Assembly (NCBI GenBank): GCA_050181465.1
Contig: JBFXDD010000014.1
Location: 1-64,000, forward strand
Source of the DNA: JACRLW01 sp050181465
GTDB taxonomy: Bacteria; Planctomycetota; UBA1135; UBA2386
DNA length: 64,000 nt
Direction: 5' to 3'
Shown here: positions 17,146-24,861 of the stretch, one piece after another
Numbering within the stretch: the first letter of the stretch is position 1
Layout of the letters: the number at the start of each line of letters is the position of its first letter
The notes under the pieces: model-generated
What the model was told of the DNA's origin: nothing
Databases searched by the model: none
Seen by the model: the letters and a program-made list of their open reading frames with translations, nothing else
Program-made: the position numbers and the translations under genes

Positions 17146-17751
17146 ATGCACTACAGCCGTGTCGCAGTGATCGCCCTCGCGGTCCTGGTTCTCTCCGCCT
17201 GCAAGTCGACCGTCGATCGCCGGATCGACCCCGATGCCCCGGATCCGGTCGGCGGCGGCAAGCTCGATAGCCAAGACATCCGCACCATGTCGGACCAGAT
17301 GTCCCGCGACATCATCGCGTACGGCGTCTTGTCCAGTCACGATCCGCAGGCCCCGATCACCTTCCACATCACCGAACTGCGCAACGATTCGAGCGACGTG
17401 ATCGACAAGGAACTGATCCTGACTCGTCTGCGCACCTTGCTGTTCAAGGGGCTCGGCGGCAGGGTGCAGATCCTCGATCGCAGCAAGGAAGGCCTCGAGG
17501 CGGTTCGCGAGGAGCGCGAAGCCAAGCGTGCCGGCGCGATCGCTGCGAACCCGAACTTCCAAGGCAACGTGCTGGGGTCCGACTACGTGCTCAAGGGGAC
17601 GATCAAGGATCGCGTCCTGCAAGGCGGCCGCAACAAGTCGGTCTACTACCTGGTGACCTTCGAGCTGACCGATCTCGAGACCACGCGCCTGGCCTGGACC
17701 GGCGACTACGAGGTGAAGTTCGAGACCGAGAAGTCGGTCATCAGCCGCTGA
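17146..17751 (+). CDS. LpoB-like lipoprotein (penicillin-binding protein activator family)
   Basis: 201 aa from ATG 17146; a GTG at 17137 is an alternative. The signal ends in LVLSAC, giving a lipidated Cys at residue 17. The body matches the LpoB family (PF13036): SDQMSRDIIAYGVLSS, ELILTRLRTLLFKGLGGR, and the later GSDYVLKGTIKDRV and YYLVTFELTDLETTRLAWT. In gammaproteobacteria LpoB is an outer-membrane lipoprotein that activates PBP1b. It is the first of four consecutive lipoprotein genes; the next two match families that accompany LpoB elsewhere, which supports the call. Confidence 0.85.
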   Translation: MHYSRVAVIALAVLVLSACKSTVDRRIDPDAPDPVGGGKLDSQDIRTMSDQMSRDIIAYGVLSSHDPQAPITFHITELRNDSSDVIDKELILTRLRTLLFKGLGGRVQILDRSKEGLEAVREEREAKRAGAIAANPNFQGNVLGSDYVLKGTIKDRVLQGGRNKSVYYLVTFELTDLETTRLAWTGDYEVKFETEKSVISR

Positions 17752-17765
17752 AGCTCGGCGCTCGG

Positions 17766-17771
17766 TAGGCT
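17766..17771 (+). promoter_or_regulatory. Candidate -10 box (TAGGCT)
   Basis: TAGGCT lies 11 nt before ATG 17783 in a GC-rich spacer. It fits a TAnnnT -10 hexamer and would place transcription initiation at or a few bases before the start codon, giving a second start inside the lipoprotein cluster. Confidence 0.35.
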
Positions 17772-17782
17772 TCCGCGCTCCC

Positions 17783-18982
17783 ATGTCGCCCTCGCGCATC
17801 CTCGGACTCGTGCTTCTTGCGTTCACGCTGAGTGCGTGTGCCGCATCGATCCCGCCCGTGCCGATGGACCGGTTCCTCAGCGGCGACTTGGATGCCATCG
17901 AACAGTTCTTCTCACATGAACTCGCCGAGGGCGATGAGCGCTCACGCGCGCTGTTCCTGACCGGTCTCGGACAGACCGAACTCCTCGGCGGCAAGCTCGA
18001 ACCCGCACGCGAACACATCAGCGAAGCGGCCCGCATCATGGGTACCTGGGCCACCAGCGGTGGCGAGACAGCCGGCGCCGTCCTCGGCCAGGAGGGCAGC
18101 AAGACTTGGCGCGGTGATCCGCACGAGAAGGCGATGAACGCTTTCTACCTGGGGCTCCTGCACTGGTGGCGTGGCGAACCCGACAACGCGCGCGCGGCTT
18201 TCAAGGCGGGTATCCTCGCGGATGCCGAGAGCGACGAGGGCGAGGCTCAGGTGGACTTCGCGCTGCTCTTCTGGCTGGCGGGCCGCGCCAGCCTGCTGAT
18301 GGGGCTGCGCGGCGATGCTGAGCAGTTCTTCCAGGAGGCGAGAAATGCGCGCGCATTCGCGGTCAAGAACGGCGCGAGGGGGAGCAGCGCCCCGGCCATC
18401 CTGGACGACCCGGGCGTGGGCAACCTGATCGTGCTTGCCGAGTTCGATCTCGGTCCGGCAAAGGTTCAAGGCGGTGAACACGGCGAGTATGCGGTCGTGG
18501 CGCCGCGCGGGGTGTGGCACGATCGTGCCGAGGTGTTCGTCGACGGTGCCAGCGTGGGGGAGCCGATGTTGCTCGTCGACCTCGACTACCAGGCGCGGAC
18601 CCGCGGCGGTCGCGAGATGGCCGGCATCCGCGAAGGCAAGGCCGTGTTCAAGGACGTCACCGAGACCGCAGGCACGGTTCTCTTGTATGCGGGCATGCTC
18701 GACCGCGATCGCGGTGCGCGCGACAAGCTCCTCGCGGGCGGAGCCCTGCTGCTGGCCTCGCTGTTCTCGCGGCCCGAAGCCGATGTCCGCCACTGGGAGA
18801 TCCTGCCGCAGCGAGTCGCCGCACTCGCCGTCGCCGTCGAGCCCGGGCGGCACGAAGTTCGCATCGTATTCTCCGGTGGCTCGGCCGGCCGGCTCGAGCG
18901 CGCACAGTTCGTTGACGTCCCCGAGCGCACCGACGCGCTGGTGCTCTTTCGATCGATCCCAGGTCCGAATCCGACTCCATGA
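17783..18982 (+). CDS. COG3014-like TPR lipoprotein
   Basis: 399 aa. The N-terminus ends in FTLSAC (lipidated Cys19). Residues about 25-210 are helical repeat sequence with TPR character (FLTGLGQTELLGGKLEPAR, NAFYLGLLHWWRGEPDNAR, LLFWLAGRASLLMGLRGDA). The C-terminal half is beta-rich. Lipoproteins of this general build (COG3014) occur between LpoB-like and YcfL-like genes in other bacteria, and the same order is seen here. It probably sits in the outer membrane facing the periplasm and contributes to the same envelope function; no biochemical role is established. Confidence 0.75.
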   Translation: MSPSRILGLVLLAFTLSACAASIPPVPMDRFLSGDLDAIEQFFSHELAEGDERSRALFLTGLGQTELLGGKLEPAREHISEAARIMGTWATSGGETAGAVLGQEGSKTWRGDPHEKAMNAFYLGLLHWWRGEPDNARAAFKAGILADAESDEGEAQVDFALLFWLAGRASLLMGLRGDAEQFFQEARNARAFAVKNGARGSSAPAILDDPGVGNLIVLAEFDLGPAKVQGGEHGEYAVVAPRGVWHDRAEVFVDGASVGEPMLLVDLDYQARTRGGREMAGIREGKAVFKDVTETAGTVLLYAGMLDRDRGARDKLLAGGALLLASLFSRPEADVRHWEILPQRVAALAVAVEPGRHEVRIVFSGGSAGRLERAQFVDVPERTDALVLFRSIPGPNPTP

Positions 18983-19389
18983 CAACCATCCTCCGCTGTC
19001 TCCCTCTCTGCTTCGCGTTGGGTTTCGCCGCCTGCTCGTCGAACACCAACCTCGCTGCCGACGGCACCGACGCCGGTGACGAGAGCTTGGGGTATCGCGA
19101 GATCTTCGCCGACGATCTCCGCGGCGAGCTTCGCGTCTCATCCCCGGTCACGCGCCGCACCGAGCAGAACCTGCTCGAGGTTCGGGTGCCGATCCACAAC
19201 ATCGCCGGAAAGGACCTGCGCCTCATGGCACAAATGCAGTTCATCGATGAGTTCGGCGCGCCCAACGGCGACGAGACGAATCGCGAGTACCTGATCCTGC
19301 CGCGCGGCGGGATGCACACCTTCGCGACCACCTCGCGCACGTCGAGTGCGCGCGACTACAAGCTCTTCATCTGGAAGGCCGACCGATGA
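18979..19389 (+). CDS. YcfL-like (DUF1425) lipoprotein
   Basis: 136 aa. Lipobox LGFAAC gives Cys19. The mature domain, SSPVTRRTEQNLLEVRVPIHN, then LRLMAQMQFIDEFG and LPRGGMHTFATTSRTSSARD with the ending KLFIWKA, matches the small beta-sandwich DUF1425/YcfL family, which in E. coli lies beside lpoB. It overlaps both neighbours by 4 bp (ATGA), so translation is coupled along the cluster. Likely a periplasm-facing partner of the LpoB-like protein. Confidence 0.8.
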   Translation: MTTILRCLPLCFALGFAACSSNTNLAADGTDAGDESLGYREIFADDLRGELRVSSPVTRRTEQNLLEVRVPIHNIAGKDLRLMAQMQFIDEFGAPNGDETNREYLILPRGGMHTFATTSRTSSARDYKLFIWKADR

Positions 19390-19961
19390 ATCGAATGCGA
19401 ATCGGCGTAGTCGCCCTCTCTGCTGTGCTGTTCGCGGTGCTGACTGCGTGTTCGGCGACGCCGCGAGTGGAACAGCGCTCGATTCCGGGTCCGCGAGCCG
19501 AGTGGCTCGAGCACCAGCATCGACCGCCGACATCGATCCCGCGGTCGTCGCAGCCTCAGGACATTCCGCGGCCGACGGTGTCAGAGCCATCGATGCCGAG
19601 CACTCACGCGGATCGCTATCGCGCCCCTTCGCGCTCTTTGCCCGCGGTCATGAGCGAAGATGCGACGCGCGCTTACCTCGACCGCGCGATCGAGCAGCGA
19701 CGACTGGCGCAACCGGTGACGCCGCCGCCGGTCGTCATCGAGCGGCCCGTCGAAGTCACCCAGTATCAGCCGGTCTACGACTACGACCCCTATTGGCAAT
19801 ACCGACAGGCTCCGGCTGCCCGACGCTCTCGGTCGACCTTCCCGTGGAATACCGCGGTCGGCGCCGGCCTTGGCGCGATCATCGGCCACCAATCGGGTCG
19901 CCGCGACCGCGGTGCGGCGATCGGCGCCGGAGTCGGTCTCCTGTTCGATCTGTGGCGGTGA
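19386..19961 (+). CDS. Lipoprotein with proline-rich linker and glycine-zipper tail
   Basis: 191 aa. Lipobox VLTAC gives Cys22. Residues about 25-125 are P/R/S-rich and probably disordered; a YQPVYDYDPYWQYRQ patch follows near 137-152. The C-terminal 35 residues (AVGAGLGAIIGHQSG, GAAIGAGVGLLFDLW) are a glycine zipper, a feature of proteins that insert into or span membranes. It is the fourth gene of the lipoprotein operon, with a 4-bp overlap to the YcfL-like gene. It could link the envelope layers; function unknown. Confidence 0.75.
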   Translation: MNRMRIGVVALSAVLFAVLTACSATPRVEQRSIPGPRAEWLEHQHRPPTSIPRSSQPQDIPRPTVSEPSMPSTHADRYRAPSRSLPAVMSEDATRAYLDRAIEQRRLAQPVTPPPVVIERPVEVTQYQPVYDYDPYWQYRQAPAARRSRSTFPWNTAVGAGLGAIIGHQSGRRDRGAAIGAGVGLLFDLWR

Positions 19962-19995
19962 GTCGCGTTTGCGTAGCGGTCCTCGCCCGGACTAG

Positions 19996-20171
19996 CCCGG
20001 ATTATTCGTGAACGTCTGCTGCGATCGCCACAAGTCGCGCCCGGCGGCGTCGCTACGACGGCTCCTCCCTGGCAGCGTAGCTACAGCTACGCTTCGGTCG
20101 TCGACCGTCGTAGCTCCTTGCCGGGCATCGACCTGTGTCGATCTCGCGACGACGTTCACGAGTAATCCGGG
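19996..20171 (+). repeat. Dispersed imperfect-palindrome element, copy 2
   Basis: About 176 bp, over most of its length nearly identical to copy 1, with ends CCCGGATTATTCGTGAACG and the inverted CGTTCACGAGTAATCCGGG. It is flanked by CTAG on both sides. It fills the space between the end of the lipoprotein operon and the convergent sulfatase gene, a position where a long hairpin could act as a bidirectional terminator. Confidence 0.88.
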
Positions 20172-20175
20172 CTAG

Positions 20176-20326
20176 CCCGGATTACTCGTGAACGTCTGCT
20201 GCGATTGCCGCAACTCGCGCCCGGCAGCGTCGCTACAGCGACGCTTCGGTCGTCGACCGACGCAGCGCCCTTCCGGGCATCGACCTGCGGCGATCTCGCG
20301 ATGACATTCACGCACCGTCTGGACTA
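20176..20326 (+). repeat. Dispersed imperfect-palindrome element, copy 3 (short form)
   Basis: About 151 bp in direct tandem with copy 2, separated by the tetranucleotide CTAG. It lacks roughly 27 bp of the central region and has its own compact centre, GCGTCGCTACAGCGACGC, in place of the longer hairpin tip. Its right end (GGACTAG) abuts the stop codon of the sulfatase gene at 20328. Confidence 0.83.
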
Positions 20327-20327
20327 G

Positions 20328-21839
20328 CTACCAGACCAGCTTCGCGTCGGTCTCGCTCAGGCGACCAGGACCGCGGATGCCCTTGCCCGGTGACTTGGTC
20401 AGCTTGTCGCCGAGATCCTCCCGCGCGAGTGCGGCCGCCGCTTTCAACCGCGCGACCACTTCCGGATGTGCCGCCGCGACGTCCGTCGTCTCGCCGGGGT
20501 CGGCTTTGAGATCGAACAACACGAGTTCCGTCTTGGCCTGCGAGTAGGGCACGGGTGAGCCATTGCGGCCCCCTTCGCGCCCCGCCAGCGTCCGATAGCC
20601 GTGTGGGAAGAGCAGCTTGAAGCGGGGATCGCGCACCGCCTGCAGCTCTCCGCCTGCGTAATAAGAGTAGAAGACGTCGTGCGGAGACTTGGCATCTTCC
20701 ACGCCGAGCATCAAGTCGGAGATGTCACGACCGTCGATTCGGTGTTCGGGCAGTGTGGCATCGAGAAGGCGCGCCACCGTCGGCAGCACGTCGATCGTCG
20801 ATGCGAACTCATCGCAGGTCGCTCCGCTCGGGACTCGGCCGGGCCATCGCATCATCGTCGGTACCCGGATCCCGCCTTCGAACATCGTCCCCTTTCCTTC
20901 GCGAAGCGGTCCCGCCGAGCCGGCGTGTTCGCCGTAGCTGAGCCAAGGTCCGTTGTCGCTGGTGAAGATGACGAGCGTGTCGCGCGACAGATTCAACTCG
21001 TCGAGTGTTGCCAGAATCCGCCCGACCGACCAATCCACTTCCATGACCGCGTCGCCGAACGCACCTTTTCCGCTCGCGCCTTCGAAGTCCTTGGAGACGA
21101 ACAGCGGCACGTGCACCATCGGGTGCGCCAGATAGAGGAAGAACGAGCGCTTCGCGTTGCGCTCGATGAACTCGACCGCGCGTTCGGTGAATCGCTTGGT
21201 GAGCAGCTTCTGATCGTCGGCATCGACGCTGTCGTCGACGACACGGTCGTTCTCGATCATCGGCAGCTCGGGATAGCCGCGCTTGCGCTCCTCGGAGCCG
21301 GGTGGATGTTTGGCGTAGTCGGGATGCCACGGCCACATGTCGTTGGAATACGGCAATCCGAGGTACTCGTCGAATCCGTGCTGAAGTGGCAGGAACTTGG
21401 GATGATGGCCGAGATGCCACTTCCCGAAGCAGGCGGTGGCGTAACCCTTCTGCTTGCAGATCTCGGCGAGCGTGGTCTCGGTCTCGGCGATTCCGATGGT
21501 AGACGACGGGCCGAGTGCGCCGGCGATCCCGACGCGGCGGTGATAGCAGCCGGTGAGGAGCGCCGCTCGCGACGCCGAGCACACGGCAGATGGCACACTG
21601 AAGTCGGTGAATCGCATGCCTTCCTCGGCGAAGCGATCGAGGTTCGGAGTCGGAATCTCGCCACCGAATGGACCGATGTCCGCATAGCCCATGTCGTCGA
21701 TGAAGATCAAGACGATGTTGGGGGGGCTCGCGGCAGTGCTCGCTTCGGCTCCGGCAGCTTCTTGCGACGGCGACAGCGACGTGGCGGCGAGCACGCCGGC
21801 GAGGACACGGAGGGCGGTGGCACTTCGAAGCGCAGTCAT
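20328..21839 (-). CDS. Secreted sulfatase (formylglycine type)
   Basis: 503 aa with an N-terminal signal (to about residue 31). It has the alkaline-phosphatase-superfamily sulfatase fold: NIVLIFIDDMGYADIG supplies the metal-binding DD, SVPSAVCSASRAALLTG holds the modified residue (Cys87, as CxAxR in place of the commoner CxPxR), GKWHLG follows, and FTSDNGPWLSYGEHAG completes the metal site. It should hydrolyse a sulfate ester, probably on a polysaccharide, after Cys-to-formylglycine conversion. An FGE-domain gene is 20 kb away but seems truncated, so maturation probably relies on another FGE. Confidence 0.93.
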   Translation of the reverse strand: MTALRSATALRVLAGVLAATSLSPSQEAAGAEASTAASPPNIVLIFIDDMGYADIGPFGGEIPTPNLDRFAEEGMRFTDFSVPSAVCSASRAALLTGCYHRRVGIAGALGPSSTIGIAETETTLAEICKQKGYATACFGKWHLGHHPKFLPLQHGFDEYLGLPYSNDMWPWHPDYAKHPPGSEERKRGYPELPMIENDRVVDDSVDADDQKLLTKRFTERAVEFIERNAKRSFFLYLAHPMVHVPLFVSKDFEGASGKGAFGDAVMEVDWSVGRILATLDELNLSRDTLVIFTSDNGPWLSYGEHAGSAGPLREGKGTMFEGGIRVPTMMRWPGRVPSGATCDEFASTIDVLPTVARLLDATLPEHRIDGRDISDLMLGVEDAKSPHDVFYSYYAGGELQAVRDPRFKLLFPHGYRTLAGREGGRNGSPVPYSQAKTELVLFDLKADPGETTDVAAAHPEVVARLKAAAALAREDLGDKLTKSPGKGIRGPGRLSETDAKLVW

Positions 21840-21846
21840 GCCGGCG

Positions 21847-21852
21847 ATGCTA
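21847..21852 (-). promoter_or_regulatory. Candidate -10 box (TAGCAT) for the sulfatase
   Basis: On the minus strand TAGCAT lies 7 nt before ATG 21839. Initiation 6-8 nt downstream of a -10 would fall at the start codon, implying a leaderless message. The same hexamer and spacing occurs before the dihydrouridine synthase gene at 32511. Confidence 0.4.
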
Positions 21853-21879
21853 TCGCAGCGTGTCCGCGCAATCGTCGAC

Positions 21880-22767
21880 TCAGCGGACTCGCTGGATCAG
21901 TGCGTCGGCCAGAAGCTCCGCGGAGCGAGGAGCATGTCGAAAGAAAAGCGATGGTTCGACGAGTTCCAGCTCGTTGAGGTCGAGCGTGCCCTCGGGCGAG
22001 CGAAGCACGTCGACGCGGGCATAGAGCAATGCGCCCGGAGCGAGCTCCAGGACGCGCTCTGCAGCGCGAACCACCGCGATCATCTCGTCGGCTTCGGCCG
22101 GAGTGAACGTGTGCGGCATGTCGGTCGCGTCGAAGTCATCCTGCACGCGATAGTCGCCGGGCACCGGCACCTTGCGAACACCGTGCGCCGGCTTGCCGTC
22201 GATGAGGATCAAGGACAGCTCGCCTTCGGTCTCGACCGCTTCGCGATACGGCTGGAGCATCAAGCCTTCGTGGGGAAGGAGTCGTGCGCAGTGCGCGTTC
22301 GCCGCCGTGATGCCGTCGTTGTCGTCGCAAAAGCGCAGGGTCTCACGCGCGGTCGCACCGACCATCGGTTTGAGAAAGCCGCGCTTCCAGCGCATGGTGG
22401 CCATCAACTCGCCGACGTTCGCGCGCATGCCGCGGTCGAGCCACAGGGTCGGTGTGATACGCACCCCCGCCGCGCCCAAGTCGCGTAGGTAGCTCTTGTG
22501 GGTGTTCCACCGTACGACCTGAGCTGGATTGAAGATCCGAGTGACCTTCGCGACATGCTCAGCCCATGCCACGAACTTCGGTTGCTTCTCCTGGTAGTTC
22601 CATGGCGTCCGGATCAGCACCGCATCGAAGGTCTGCCAGTCGATCCCCTCGTCTTCCCAGCATGGTCGCTCGAACGTGACGCCGCGATCGCGCAGAGCTT
22701 CGTGAAGCGGATGATCGTCGACTTCCCAGTCCGGAAGATCTCGCCAGGACGCGAGGGCGATGTGCAT
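21880..22767 (-). CDS. ATP-grasp domain protein
   Basis: 295 aa, soluble. The N-terminal portion (IALASWRDLPDWEVDDHPL, FDAVLIRTPWNYQEK) is the pre-ATP-grasp subdomain; NTHKSYLRDLGAAGVRITPT and FLKPMVGATARETLRF are the ATP-binding part; YARVDVLRSPEGTLDLNELE carries the metal-binding acidic residues near the C-terminus. The overall match is to RimK/glutathione-synthetase-like ligases that join a carboxylate to an amine or thiol. No adjacent biosynthetic gene reveals the substrate. It is divergent from the ATPase-TOPRIM pair. Confidence 0.85.
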   Translation of the reverse strand: MHIALASWRDLPDWEVDDHPLHEALRDRGVTFERPCWEDEGIDWQTFDAVLIRTPWNYQEKQPKFVAWAEHVAKVTRIFNPAQVVRWNTHKSYLRDLGAAGVRITPTLWLDRGMRANVGELMATMRWKRGFLKPMVGATARETLRFCDDNDGITAANAHCARLLPHEGLMLQPYREAVETEGELSLILIDGKPAHGVRKVPVPGDYRVQDDFDATDMPHTFTPAEADEMIAVVRAAERVLELAPGALLYARVDVLRSPEGTLDLNELELVEPSLFFRHAPRSAELLADALIQRVR

Positions 22768-22897
22768 GGCGCGCGGAGGATGGCGCGCTGCACGTCGGTG
22801 GACAAGGACCCGTCGGCTGGCTTCCGCGGGAGTTGGGTTGCCGTCGCATCGCCGCTACGCTTGCGGACAGCGAACTCCAACGGAGCACTGTGGCCTC

Positions 22898-24049
22898 GTG
22901 ATCGAGAACCTGAGAATACGAAACTTCCGGGGCATAGAGGACTTGCGCCTGGAGGGGTTGGGTCGGTTGAACCTGGTGGTAGGACCGAACGGCGCGGCAA
23001 AGACCTCCCTCCTGCACGCCGTCTTCCTCCTGTGCGCGGAGTCCAACGCTGAGGACGTTGTCGGCCTCGTTCGAACCGAGGAGGTGACGCCGGATCTCGC
23101 ATCGATGGAGCGCGCGTTGGGGTGGTGGATTCATCGACGGGATCCGGATGGCGCGTCTGCGGTGGATTCCGACCAGCGCGGGGCCGAATTCGAGGCGACC
23201 TACTCCGGTGAGAACCGCGCCGCTCACCTGAGTCTGACGCGACCCAGCACTCGGGTGATCGAGCCGTCGAGCCAGCGGGCATCAGATGGCCGAGACCATC
23301 ACGCTTCCCAGCAGTTCGAGAGTGCACCGAACCAGCAGTTCGAGGAGTTGCGGCAACGCGCTCGGTTTGTCTTGAGACTGGATCACCGCGGTCCGGGGTC
23401 CACGAGCAGCCTCGAGGTAGCGTTCGTCAAGGGGCGAGGACCTGTGGCGCGCGAGGCGAACGGTCGAAGCCCGATCCCCGCAGTCATCGTTCACGCGAAT
23501 TCGTATTCCGGGCGGGAGCCTCCGAGTCTGCCACGCCTCGTCTCGGAGGCGGAACGGGTTCGCAAGCTCGAACTCGTCGTGAGATTCCTCCAGCTCTTCG
23601 ATTCTGCGGTTGAGGATCTCCGAGTCGCCGTGGTGGCGGACGGTCAACCGGTAACGCGAGTCCTGCATCGTCGACTTGGATTGGTTCCGATCGGGGTGCT
23701 TGGCGATGGCTTCGTCGCTGCATGCACGACGTTGCTTGGACTGGTGACAGTGGCCACGAGGGTGGCCCTCATCGATGAGTTTGACTCTCGCCTTCATGTC
23801 GGAGTCGTGCAGCGCATGATTCCTCTGCTGCATGAGGTGGCCCGATCGCAGGACACGCAGATCTTCCTGACTTCTCATCGCCAGGACAGCGTCGAAGCGG
23901 TCGCGACCTTGCCATCGCAGGCCCTCGCCGACATACGAGTCATCCAGATGGCAAGGCACGAAGGAGCGATTCGCGCCCAGGTGATTCCCGGCGATGCCGC
24001 GCATCGATTGGTGTCTGATCTCGGTCTCGACCTTCGGCAGCCGACATGA
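22898..24049 (+). CDS. AAA15/OLD-like SMC-type ATPase (defence-module candidate)
   Basis: 383 aa from GTG 22898, chosen because VIENLRIRNFRGIEDLRL is the canonical N-terminus of AAA15/RecF-like ATPases. Walker A is GPNGAAKTS (residues 29-37), Walker B is VALIDEFDSRLH, and FLTSHRQDS supplies the H-loop. It lacks its own TOPRIM domain; the next gene, overlapping by 4 bp (ATGA), encodes one. ATPase plus TOPRIM pairs include split OLD systems and PARIS (AriA/AriB), both antiphage. Base composition and codon use are more relaxed than in neighbours, consistent with transfer. A sensor role is inference. Confidence 0.83.
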   Translation: MIENLRIRNFRGIEDLRLEGLGRLNLVVGPNGAAKTSLLHAVFLLCAESNAEDVVGLVRTEEVTPDLASMERALGWWIHRRDPDGASAVDSDQRGAEFEATYSGENRAAHLSLTRPSTRVIEPSSQRASDGRDHHASQQFESAPNQQFEELRQRARFVLRLDHRGPGSTSSLEVAFVKGRGPVAREANGRSPIPAVIVHANSYSGREPPSLPRLVSEAERVRKLELVVRFLQLFDSAVEDLRVAVVADGQPVTRVLHRRLGLVPIGVLGDGFVAACTTLLGLVTVATRVALIDEFDSRLHVGVVQRMIPLLHEVARSQDTQIFLTSHRQDSVEAVATLPSQALADIRVIQMARHEGAIRAQVIPGDAAHRLVSDLGLDLRQPT

Positions 24050-24783
24050 CCGGATGGGGGCTGGTGTTGTGCGAGGGTGCTCACGAGGTAGAGTTCCTGT
24101 CCACGCTCCTCGCGGTATCGCGGTCTTGGAACGTTGAGAAAGGGTTCTATGTCCCGGGTTCGAGTCCTGCACCCAAGTCTGACCGCTTCAGAACTCTTAC
24201 CGATTCGGGTGTCCCCGCATCGAAAGACCCCGCGCGCCATGTGCTTGCGGACTTGGGTGGAGTCGACAACGTACTCGGGAAGCGTGGTGAAGAACTGCTC
24301 CGCAATATGGGCAACAGCCCAGCCTGTGTCGCGTTCGTGATCGATGCGGACTCCATCGGCATCGGGCAGCGCCATCAGGCAGTGACAGAGTTATGGAAGA
24401 AGGCGGGGCTTCCCGAAGCGAGTACGCCGCGACTGGGTGAAGTGGTGGTGGGCAAACCGGGGTCGGGGCTGTGGATCGCCCCCGATTGCAGCAGCGAAGG
24501 GACTCTGGACTCGCTGATTGTCCAGGCAGCGGAAGCAGTCAACGCAGATCGTGTGAGGGTCGCTAGGCAGTTCATTCGCGACCTTGCGGCTGTGGATGAA
24601 CACTCGTGGGGTGCCTACGAGCTGAAAGCCACAGCGGGTGCGATCGGCCAACGTTGGTTGGCAGGCGCTTCGCTTGCGACGGCCCTGACGAAGCGTGAGG
24701 GATGGATGACACCAGAGATCGCGACGGCGCCGCCCTTCGCGGCGCTCATCGACTTCCTGGTCCGAGTCTCCGGCAGACTCTGA
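24046..24783 (+). CDS. TOPRIM-like protein partner of the ATPase (DUF3226/OLD-like)
   Basis: 245 aa. The N-terminus LVLCEGAHEVEFLSTLL has the TOPRIM glutamate (Glu10), and FVIDADSIGIG (Asp100, Asp102) the DxD metal site. SGLWIAPDCSSEGTLDSL (about residues 140-157) matches the region following TOPRIM in DUF3226-type proteins (G-x-W-x-x-P...G-x-L-E). These features suggest a metal-dependent nuclease. It shares an ATGA overlap with the upstream ATPase gene, the arrangement expected of an ATPase-sensor/TOPRIM-effector toxin-like defence pair. Function is inferred, not shown. Confidence 0.72.
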   Translation: MTGWGLVLCEGAHEVEFLSTLLAVSRSWNVEKGFYVPGSSPAPKSDRFRTLTDSGVPASKDPARHVLADLGGVDNVLGKRGEELLRNMGNSPACVAFVIDADSIGIGQRHQAVTELWKKAGLPEASTPRLGEVVVGKPGSGLWIAPDCSSEGTLDSLIVQAAEAVNADRVRVARQFIRDLAAVDEHSWGAYELKATAGAIGQRWLAGASLATALTKREGWMTPEIATAPPFAALIDFLVRVSGRL

Positions 24784-24861
24784 GTCGGGTACCGGCGACC
24801 GGCTGCCTTGCTCACGGCCGCGGTCGCCTCCACCCCTCACGCCCAAAATGCCGATGACACC

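Noticed and set aside
20601..21977. 458-residue open frame opposite the sulfatase
   Set aside because: Antisense to a clear sulfatase with all motifs; no motif of its own.
24154..24168. T-arm-like sequence GGGTTCGAGTCC suggesting a tRNA
   Set aside because: It is inside the TOPRIM-like gene and no acceptor stem, D-arm or anticodon stem can be built around it.
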